The notes under the pieces are model-generated. The model searched no databases. It had not been told where the DNA came from and saw nothing but the letters and a program-made list of their open reading frames with translations. 64,000 nucleotides of DNA from Thelephora terrestris. Lineage: Eukaryota > Basidiomycota > Agaricomycetes > Thelephorales > Thelephoraceae. The position numbers were made by a program, and so were the translations under genes. Shown here piece after piece: positions 51,067 through 60,302 of this stretch. The stretch lies in contig WIUZ02000007.1 of NCBI GenBank assembly GCA_015956445.1, forward strand, positions 1,798,001 through 1,862,000, in the 5' to 3' direction. Each line of letters opens with the position of its first letter. Within the stretch, counting starts at the first letter, position 1.

Positions 51067-51331
51067 GTGATCATGTTCCTCTATGGACCAAAGGGGGTGG
51101 TGGAGGTTGAAGTCTCCCGTGATGATGATCTCGGTGAAGGGGAGTTTGGCGGAGAAAATGATAGGCAGAGAAGCAGAATCTTCAGGGTTATAAACATTGG
51201 TGAATAAGATAGATGAGGAGTTGAAGTTGACTTCGAGGGCTTGAACATTAGGATTGGAGATTATACCTGATCTGTTCTGGACCGTCCAGCCCGGGTGAGA
51301 CTTGGGGACGTAGACCGCTACTGAGGGTCTG
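51067..51331 (-). pseudogene. LINE endonuclease (EEP) fragment
   Basis: The minus strand reads SVAVYVPKSHPGW, LEVNFNSSSILFTNVYNP and EIIITGDFNLHHPLW. The last is the GDFN-x-H signature of the exonuclease-endonuclease-phosphatase domain of LINE ORF2. It is cut on both sides by TG elements. It could be from the same type of LINE as 19432-23875, which lacks its endonuclease. Confidence 0.75.
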
Positions 51332-52221
51332 TGTCAGGGCCACTCTACCCCAACAACTACCAGTGCACTGAGCCGACTCCGCAGAGTACTCACTAGTCCA
51401 ACTAGCTTGTGAGAGAATGATCACGTCTCTATTCTTCCGGTAGGTTATCTGAGGTCACTACAAGTCAGGTCGAAATCCTAAAGAGAAACCCAACCTAAAC
51501 CGTACTTCGTTCGGTTTAACACACAAGGGTTTATCTCTACAACAGGATTGATGACTCCACCAGGTGATCGACTGGACGCTCGAGGTGTTCTAATGTGAAC
51601 GCTGGGGTTCTATAGTTACGAGGCGCAGTTGACGCGCAGAGCGGGAGGGAGAGCAGATGGGGGATGTCTTGGATCAAACAAGAAACTCTGACTTGTCCTT
51701 AACTGCAACTGGGCTGAGAAGGGCAGAGGATTTCCTGAGGTAACAAAACTAAGGTACTACGATACAGCCACAGTTGCTACTTATACTAAAGGAGTGGCCA
51801 TGACGTCAATACCCTAATATACCCTTATCAAGTCCAGAACAAAGGGAGATAAGGAGTGTGAGAACGCTAAGTAAGGGAAGTGAACAAATATGACGCGTGG
51901 GAGAATAAAGGACAAAGGGCCTTACTAGCGTGTGAAGGATTGCATAAAAGATAAGAAATGTCCGCATGAAACATAGGGGTAAAGATAACACTGGTCCTAA
52001 AAGAAATAGGGGCATGGGTCATGAAAGTTTGTACCTGGATCTAGACCACACCCAAGGGTCAGGTGAGCCCGTCTCGTGGCTTCTGCGATTGGCCAGAGAT
52101 CACGAGGACTCTACACATCCCTTGTTGTCGGTAGGTGGTATGATACCAATGGACAGGCAGTAACCTGGGAGTTGCAGCCGTAATCGCTTGATCAGACCCA
52201 GTCTTGATTAGGCATAGCACC
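51332..52221 (+). mobile_element. TG-A element copy c, 5' part only
   Basis: The TGTCAGGGCCACTC start and noncoding 5' region match copy d closely up to GGCATAGCACC, where TG-B copy v is inserted. The coding part is not found after that insertion, so it is truncated by deletion or rearrangement. Confidence 0.78.
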
Positions 52222-52627
52222 TGTCAGGGTTGTGGGCCTGCTTACTGTTTGGGGAGCGCTAGAGGATTAGCGGAAGGGTGAGGGGTGTCAGGTCGGATCT
52301 TGAACGGAGTTCCGGGTGTGGAAACGAGAGGAGGAGGGATATCAAGCGAGAGTGGTGACTTGGTTTGATAAGGGTGAACAGGTGAGTGATAGTCTTGACA
52401 GAACTGACTCAGTTGCTGTACGAAAGGTTCAAAGTCTTGGTCGCTGAGACATTCGAAGTTAACGAGATATTCTATAACAGAATAAGGTAGTTCAGTTGGG
52501 ATTTCCCACCAGAGAACAATAATAGCAGGGGAGTGAGTGTGGACGTTAGTGGTAAGATGGATGCGCGGATTGGGAAAATAGAAGGCTGGGCTTATGCTAA
52601 AATAGACTGTCAGGGTTGTAGGCCTGC

Positions 52628-53251
52628 TTACTGTTTGTGGGGCGCTAGAGGATTAGCGGATGGATGGGGGGTGTCGGGTCTTACTCGAAAGGGAGTTCCG
52701 GGCGTAGAGACGAGAGGAGGAGGGATATCAAGAGAGAGAGGTGACTCTGTCTGATATGGGTGGACGGGCGAGTGGTAGTCTTGGCAAAACTGATTAAGTT
52801 GCTGCACAAAAGGTTCAAAGTCTTGGTCGCTAAGGTGTTTGAAGTTGACGAGATATTCTATAACTGAATAAGGTAATTCAGTTGGAATTTCCCACCAGAG
52901 AACGATAATAGCAGGGGAATGAGTGTGGATGTTAGTGGTGAGATGGACACGTGGGGAAGGGAAGTAAAAGGCTGGACTGATACTGAAGTAAACGGTAGCA
53001 AGAACACTCTCTGTAAGATCTGAATTCCAGAGGAATTGATGATCCGCTCCTAGGAGGAATGGAGGAGTGGTGAATCCGGCGTCGAGAGCTGCAAAGGGAC
53101 GGTAATAAGGGAAGTGGGTGAGTAAACCTGCTGTTCGGTTTACTTGGAGACTTCTGATGAGTTTATACTCCCAGATAGATCTTCTGACGTCCGGGACGTT
53201 TGGTCGTAGGACTGGACTAGTAGAGGGGAAAGGATTTGGGGAACTAAACAT
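52628..53251 (-). CDS. TG-B minus-strand protein (207 aa, intronless), copy w
   Basis: Same length and layout as 28460-29083, with scattered conservative changes (for example NVPDVRRSIWEYK for PDARRSIWEYK). The frame is open throughout and ends 20 nt inside the element. A minus-strand TATA-like GGGTATATAAGG lies near 53396-53407, about 150 nt upstream. Confidence 0.72.
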   Translation of the reverse strand: MFSSPNPFPSTSPVLRPNVPDVRRSIWEYKLIRSLQVNRTAGLLTHFPYYRPFAALDAGFTTPPFLLGADHQFLWNSDLTESVLATVYFSISPAFYFPSPRVHLTTNIHTHSPAIIVLWWEIPTELPYSVIEYLVNFKHLSDQDFEPFVQQLNQFCQDYHSPVHPYQTESPLSLDIPPPLVSTPGTPFRVRPDTPHPSANPLAPHKQ

Positions 53252-53844
53252 ACACTAGCAGGAGAATTCCTGCTTGAATGAGTTAGAGAGAGTAAGACGT
53301 GAGGAGAATTCCTCAGCTTACTTTGTTTATTCAAGTTGTGGGTAGAGGAGTACAGAAGAGATTGAGAATGGGGAAAAGAAGGAGCGAACGCTCTTCCTTA
53401 TATACCCAATCCTCTACAGGAGTCATTATTCTACAACGAGTCAAACAGGAGTCAACATGGTCTGTGCGTAGTTTAGGGTAGGGTAGATGAGTCAGAGAGA
53501 GGGGACTTAGAATGACGGATGGTAATTACTAATACGGGAACAGTAGAGGCGCGAGTCAATGGAAGCATTCGGGGATTTCTCGTGTTTCATGGTAGTAATA
53601 GAAGTGTGGTGGGGATTTCCCATGATCGATGGGGATTTCTCTGAGTTGATGGGATTGCGATTGGGGCTGAGGGTTCGTTTCTCCTAATGGGGACGTTAAT
53701 GGATAATAGGTTATTGTTTTCCCCTTTTGGTTTCTTTTGAGTCAGGATGTATTTAAGTCAGAGGGGTTAATGGTCGTTCCCCCATCGTCTCTTATCCACT
53801 CTCACCAACCAACCACTACTCTCTCCCAAACATATATCACCACC

Positions 53845-54747
53845 ATGTCTGCTTTCATTGCCAGCAACGCCGTACTTAATGCTGCCGCCACCCCCTTTAC
53901 TCCATCCTTTGAGACAGATGCTCCCTACGATGTGGAGCAACACTTGTACGACACCCCCGCCAACATCGCCCATGACAATCAGGTGGCGGTAAATTTCCTG
54001 ACCGCTCACAACGCTCCTGCCGAATTCTGGGAACAGGCCGGGTACGAAGATCCCCGACTTGCTAGGCCTCAGGTTGAGGCTAGACATCCCGGAGCCGTCC
54101 TTCTGTTGGACGCCATGGAGAGAGAGCGGGAGGATCGGATTGCGAAGTTGGAGAAGCGTGTGGACCTCATGTATGTCATCATGAATAGTTTGAATGATGA
54201 CTTCTCTCACTTCGCTTTGGAACATTGGGGACCTTTCCAGGCATCTCTCTTCTGATATTTCGGACACCAATGCCATGGGGCTTATTGCACCGACCCCCCT
54301 TGCAAGTCCCCAGTCATCCCTTCGCCACCGCCAGGATCAGGGCGTTCCTCTCCCTCCATCCCCTCCCTGGAGTCCTGCCCCAGTTCGCCAGATGGTGAAG
54401 AGGTCCCAGAGGAAGAAGAACCGGAAGAGTCCGATGACTCGTTCTGGTCAACGCTGTCGTCCCTCCGACAAGTCACGTCAGGTTCGGATGAAGTTGAAGG
54501 TAGAAGTGGCGGGTCTCCAAGACCGCTATGGTTTGCCTTAGTGAGCGCCACCCTGTCGGACGTAAAACGGGAGATGCATGATAGTTTGTATCATGATGTG
54601 TTGGGGTGTAGGGAGTGTTGGCAAGATCCGGTAACCCGGGCATATTCGTATTGCCCCCAGAGCGTTCACAACCCTCATCACTTTGCTCATCGTTGCCCGA
54701 TGGCTCAGGATTGTGCTTGTGATGTAGACCCCTTTGTTCTTGTTTAG
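53845..54747 (+). pseudogene. TG-B plus-strand protein gene, copy w, one nonsense change
   Basis: Exons 53845-54481 (637 nt) and 54542-54747 (206 nt) match copy y in length. TGA at 54253-54255 replaces CGA (Arg of LFRYFGH in copy y), cutting the protein before both Cys clusters. The sequence after the stop is still in frame and conserved, including GCRECWQDP, SYCPQSVHNPHHFAHRCP and CACDVDPF, so the change is recent. Confidence 0.72.
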
Positions 54748-55003
54748 TTTTATAGTGTGTTTTAACTGCCTTTGTATTACTACGATGAATAAGACCAATG
54801 TCTTTAATTATCTGTGTGATTTTGGACACTATGTCACGCGTTCGTGACATAGACCATCGCTAAGACACTTTCAGTGATGTCAGGGTTCCAAAGGAACTGG
54901 TGATCCGCGCCCAATAAGAACGGAGGAGTGGTGGTTCCGGCGTTGAGGGCAGCAAAGGGACGGTAGTAAGGGAAGTGGGTGAGTAAACCGGCAGTACGGT
55001 TTA

Positions 55004-55504
55004 CACTGGGGGCAGGGGCACCTGGAATCAGTGATTACATCTTGATCACATGGTGAGCTCATGTGCACTTTTCAATGATTGTAATTGCCGATTCCAGGTT
55101 GATTACATTTCAAATGTTACCTTGACATGTAATTCAACTGTGCCCACCAACTCCATCTGAAATTTCCTCAAAATGTTCCCAAGCAATGTTTCCTGAATGT
55201 GCCCACTGGGCACATTGTGAAAACATCTCATGTTTTTGAGCACATTTAGATTACATCTCGGACGATTGAAGAACATTTTGATTACATTGCAGTATCATTT
55301 TTGCCGACAGGTAAAAAACATCCCAGAAACATTTGTAGAGAACATTTCAAATGTAATGGGTGGACATTGGCTGGATTACATGTCAAGGTAACATTTGAAA
55401 TGTAATCAACCTGGAATCGGCGATTACAATCATTGAAAAGTGCACATGAACTCACCATGTAATCAAGATGTAATCACTGATTCCAGGTGCCCTTGCCCCC
55501 AGTG
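55004..55504. mobile_element. CACTG MITE 2 (501 bp) in TG-B copy v
   Basis: Same termini as MITE 1, in the opposite internal orientation. The 3-bp duplication is TTA (55001-55003, 55505-55507). It interrupts the minus gene of TG-B copy v. Confidence 0.88.
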
Positions 55505-56301
55505 TTAATTGAAGACTTCTGATGAGTTTATACTCCCAGATAGATCTCCTGGCGTCAGGGACAAGTGGTCGTTGAACTGGGCTAGTGGAAGGAAAAGGGT
55601 CGGGGGCACTGAACATACACTGGCAGGAGGATTCCTGCAAGAATGAGTCAGAAAAAAGTAGAACGTGAGGAGAATTCCTCAGCTTACTTTGTTTATTCAA
55701 ATTGTGGGTAGAGGAGTACAGAAGAGATTGAGAATGGGGGAAAGAAAGGAGCGAACGCTCTTCCTTATATACCCAATCCTCTACAGGAATCATTATTCTA
55801 CAATGAACCAAATAGGGACCAACATGGTCTGTGCGTAGTTTAGGGCAGGGTAGCTGAGTCAGAGGAGTGGGACTTTAGAATAGCGAATGACAAAACGAAA
55901 TCGGGGAACAATAGCGAACGAGTCATTTAGGAGTACAATGGGGATTTCTCACGTTTCATGGTGGTACTAGAAGGCTAGTGGGGATTTCCCATGATTGATG
56001 GGGATTTCCCTCGTTTCATGGTAGCAATAGAAGACTGATGGGGATTTCTCGTGATCGATGGGGATTTCTCAGGATTTGATGGGGATTTCTCAGGATTTGA
56101 TGGGATCACGATTGGGGCTGAGGGTTCGTTTTCCCTAATCGGGATTTCAATGAGTGGTGGTTCGTTGTTTTCCCTTTTCAGTTTCCTATTGACTGGGTTG
56201 TATATAATCTAGGGGAGTTATTGGTCTTTTCCTCTCATCGTCTCTTTTCCCTTCCCACCAACACCACTAAACCTCTCCTCTCAAATCACTCTTCTGCTAC
56301 A

Positions 56302-56835
56302 ATGTCTGCTTACGCTGCCAACAATGCTTTGCTCAACGCTGCGGCGACCCCCTTCGACTTCTCCCCGTCCTTTGAGACGGATGCTCCTTTCGACGTGGAG
56401 CAACACTTGTACGATACTCCTGCCAACATTGCTCATGACAACCAAGTGGCCGTGGACTTCTTGACAGCTCACAATGCTCCTGCTGAATTCTGGGAGCAAG
56501 CTGGGTATGAGGACCCCAACAAGACTCGACGATGGGCTCCTGGGGTTACTCCCATGCAGGATGCGATGGAACAAGAGAGGGAGGATAGGATCCTGAAGTT
56601 GGAGAAGAGGATGGATGTCATGTATGTCGTCGTTAACAGTCTCAACGAGGACTTTTCTCACTTTGCTCTGGAACATTGGAAACCTTTCCAGGAATCTCTC
56701 CTCCGGTATTTCGGCCATCGATGCAACGGAGCGTACTGCACCGACGCAGCTCCTCACTCCCCCGTCGTCCATCCGCTACCTTCACGATCAGGGAGTTCCC
56801 CTTCCCCAATCCCCTCCTTGGAGTCCTGTTCTGCT
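56302..56835 (+). pseudogene. TG-B plus-strand gene, copy v, 3' truncated
   Basis: Reads MSAYAANNALLNAAATPFDF, HLYDTPANIAHDNQVAVDFL, the coil, the first Cys region (HRCNGAYCTD, with the third Cys missing) and SLESC, then runs into unrelated CT-rich sequence. The C-terminal Cys/His exon is lost. The TATA-like GTATATAATC is near 56203. Confidence 0.72.
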
Positions 56836-56879
56836 GACATGCCTCCATTCTCTGGAGTACTCGTTGGCAACATTCCCTA

Positions 56880-57300
56880 TGTCCCTTTCCCTCGGGATGC
56901 TTCGCGACGTTTCGCGACGTTTCTATGCTCTCTATACCTCCCTACCCCTCCCTATGTATCCCTATACTTCCCTACATATCCTTATATCTCCCTTTACCTC
57001 ACTACTCCCTTCCCTATACTAACATACTTGTCCCAATGCTTTGCGACCTTCCCGATGTTTTGGTATCCTCTCTATCTCTCGCTACCCCCCCCCCCTCCGA
57101 CCTCCCTATATCCCTCCCAACACTACACCATTCGTGACCCCTCCCTATATCTTCTCCCGACTTCCCTATACCTTCGCGATATCTCCCTACACCATTCCCC
57201 TCGATCTCTCGATCCCTATGCTCGATCATTCTCTTTTGGTTCATTTCTCAACCACATCTCTTTCCTTGGTCGTTCCCTTCGATCCCTTGCCCTCCCTATG
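56880..57300 (+). repeat. CT-rich degenerate repeat (CCCTATATCTC type)
   Basis: Pyrimidine-rich sequence of variable CCTCCCTATA units. It joins the broken end of TG-B copy v to the minisatellite. Confidence 0.6.
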
Positions 57301-57329
57301 TCATGAGCCCCTTCAGCTATCTTTTCTCC

Positions 57330-58901
57330 ATGGGTCATGGACCATACATCGTGACAATTCTCCATGGGTCATGGGCCATGCAACGTTGTACAACGCGTTG
57401 TACAACCCATGACCCATGGAGAAAAGATACCATTGTACAACCCATGACCCATGGGTAATGGAATAGTATACGTTGCCCATGCCCCATGGGTTGTACAACA
57501 CTATCCCTTCCCCATGCCTCATGGGTTGTACAATGCTATCCTTTCCCCATGGGGCATGGGTTGTACAACACTATCCAATTTCCATGCCCCATGGGTTGTA
57601 CAACGCTATCTGTTCCCCATGGGTCATGGGTTGTACAACGCTATCCATTCTCCATGGGGCATGGGTTGTACAACACTATCCATTTCCCATGCCCCATGGG
57701 TTGTACAACGCTATCCGTTCCCCATGGGTCATGGGTTGTACAACGCTATCTGTTCCCCATGGGTCATGGGTTGTACAACGCTATCCTTTCTCCATGGGGC
57801 ATGGGTTGTACAACACTATCTGCTCCCCATGGGGCATGGGTTGTACAATGCTATCCATTTCCCATGGGTCATGGGTTGTACAACACTATCCATTTCCCAT
57901 GCCCCATGGGTTGTACAACGCTATCTGTTCCCCATGGGGCATGGATTGTACAACGCTATCCGTTCCCCATGCCTCATGGGTTGTACAATGCTATCCGTTC
58001 CCCATGGGTCATGGGTTGTACAACACTATCAGTTCCCCATGGGTCATGGGTTGTACAACGCTATCCTTTCTCCATGGGGCATGGGTTGTACAACACTATC
58101 CATTTCCCATGCCCCATGGGTTGTACAACACTATCCGTTTCCCATGGGGCATGGGTTGTACAACACTACCCATTCTCCATGCCCCATGGGTTGTACAACG
58201 CTATCCATTCCCCATGGGGCATGGGTTGTACAACACTATCCATTTCCCATGCCCCATGGGTTGTACAACGCTATCTGTTCCCCATGCCCCATGGGTTGTA
58301 CAACACTATCCTTTCCCCATGGGGCATGGGTTGTACAACACTACCCATTCTCCATGCCCCATGGGTTGTACAACACTATCTGCTCCCCATGGGTCATGGG
58401 TTGTACAACACTATCCATTCTCCATGCCCCATGGGTTGTACAACACTATCCGATTCCCATGCCCCATGGGTTGTACAACACTATCTATTTCCCATGCCCC
58501 ATGGGTTGTACAACGCTATCCGATTCCCATGCCCCATGGGTTGTACAACACTATCCAATTCCCATGCCCCATGGGTTGTACAACACTATCTATTTCCCAT
58601 GCCCCATGGGTTGTACAACGCTATCCGATTCCCATGCCTCATGGGTTGTACAACACTATCCATTTCCCATGCCCCATGGGTTGTACAACACTATCCATTC
58701 CCCATGGGGCATGGGTTGTACAACACTATCTGTTTCCCATGGGGCATGGGTTGTACAACACTATCCAATTCCCATGCCCCATGGGTTGTACAACACTATC
58801 CATTTCCCATGCCCCATGGGTTGTACAACACTATCCATTCCCCATGGGGCATGGGTTGTACAACACTACCCATTCTCCATGCCCCATGGGTTGTACAACA
58901 C
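57330..58901 (+). repeat. 35-bp minisatellite (CATGGGTTGTACAAC)
   Basis: About 40 units of 35 bp, core CATGGGTTGTACAACACTATC followed by a variable CCATGCCCC / CCATGGGGC / CCATGGGTC block. The first units (57330-57465) are in the opposite orientation, giving a head-to-head start. It continues after TG-A copy d at 62728. All three forward frames are open, which is a property of the unit, not evidence of a gene. Confidence 0.88.
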
Positions 58902-60302
58902 TGTCAGGGCCACTCTACCCCAACAACTACCAGTGCACTGAGCCGACTCCGCAGAGTACTCACTAGTCCAACTAGCTTGTGAGAGAACGATCACGTCTCT
59001 ATTCTTCCGGTAGGTTGTCCGAGGTCACTACAAGTCAGGTCGAAATCCTAAAGAGAAACCCAACCTAAACCGCACTTCGTTCGGTTTAACAAGCAAGGGT
59101 TGATCCCTACGACAGGATTTGATGACTCCACCAGTTGATCGACTGGACGCTCGAGGTGTTTTAATATGACTGCAGAGAGTCTATAATTACGAGGCGCAGT
59201 TGACGCGCAGAGCGGGAGGGAGAGCAGATGGGGATGTCTTGGATCAAACAAGAAACTCTGACTTGTCCTTAACTGCAACTGGGCTGAGAAGGGCAGAGGA
59301 TTTCCTGAGGTAACAAAACTAAGGTACTACGATACAGCCACAGTTGCTACTTATACTAAAGGAGTGGCCATGACGTCAATACCCTAATATACCCTTATCA
59401 AGTTCAGAACAAAGGGAGATAAGGAGTGTGAGAACGCTAAGTAAGGGAAGCGAACAAATATGACGCGTGGGAGAATAAAGGACAAAGGGCCTTACTAGCG
59501 TGTGAAGGATTGCATAAAAGATAACGAATGTCCGCATGAAACATAAGGGTAAAGATAACACTAGTCCTAAAAGAAATAGGGGCATGGGTCATGAAAGTTC
59601 GTACCTGAATCCAGACCACACCCAAGGGTCAGGTGAGTCCGTCTCGTGGCTTCTGCGATTGGCCAGAGATATCGAAGACTCTACACATCCCTTGTTGTCT
59701 GTAGGTGGTATGGTACCAACGGATGGGCAGTAACCTGGGAGTTGCAACCGTAATCGCTTGATCAGACCCAGTCTTGATTAGGCATAGCACCTGGGAATAT
59801 CGTTCTTCCTAAGTGGCACCAGGGATTATATTCTTCGGCCGCTGTTCTCGGCTCGGGCCTACTCTGCTTCCAAAGCACAACTAGATCAGATAGGGTTACT
59901 ATCCGATTAGAAGCACAGTGTCCAAATGTTGATACCCCGTGCCCACGTGTGTGTTCCAGGGTCCAGGGTTGTTCGTAATCGTCAAGTCATGAGGGGTCGT
60001 AAAAAGGGGTTCGTGATGTCATAAAGGGGTCATCAGGGTCTTGAGACCTATTTTTAGTGCGTGCGCGTTCTAGGCGTTCCGGAACGAAGTTCTTCCAAGG
60101 CCGTCCCGCGGGCCGAGGTGTCAGCTTGATGTAGTAAGCCGACAATGATGGTACAGGGGCGGAAGTTGATGTGACCCGGACCAATGAGGTTCGTCGAGGT
60201 AGGTCACGTGAAGGATCACCGATCTAGGCTATAAGAAGGACGTCTTCTTGGAGCCATCCTTGATCAGCAACACCAGCAACTTCCCCATCATCTTACCAAA
60301 AC

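Larger units (their letters stand above)
52608..54849. mobile_element. TG-B element copy w, complete (2242 bp)
   Basis: TGTCAGGGTTG start and GTTCGTGACA end, with the 5-bp duplication TAGAC (52603-52607, 54850-54854). It is the only TG-B copy here without internal insertions, so it gives the natural layout: minus gene, divergent promoter region, iterons, plus gene, right end. It sits inside another TG-B. Confidence 0.9.
52242..55616 (-). pseudogene. TG-B 207-aa-type protein gene, copy v, in three pieces
   Basis: Pieces 55616-55505, 55000-54850 and 52602-52242 total 112+151+361=624 nt, exactly the length of the intact copies, once the TG-B w and MITE insertions and one duplicate each (TAGAC, TTA) are removed. 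Confidence 0.68.
52222..56835. mobile_element. TG-B element copy v (outer, 3' end lost)
   Basis: Starts TGTCAGGGTTGTGGGCC inside TG-A copy c. It is interrupted by another TG-B (52608-54849) and a CACTG MITE (55004-55504). Homology ends in the plus gene at about 56835, beyond which CT-rich sequence begins. It belongs to the same FDFSPSF subfamily as copy x. Confidence 0.78.

Noticed and set aside
57480-58900. CRISPR-like regular repeat array
   Set aside because: The units are contiguous without unique spacers, and the genome is eukaryotic. It is a minisatellite.
57451-58982. Three overlapping open frames of about 500 codons
   Set aside because: They are the translation of the 35-bp minisatellite in three frames. 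No promoter, intron or domain supports a gene.
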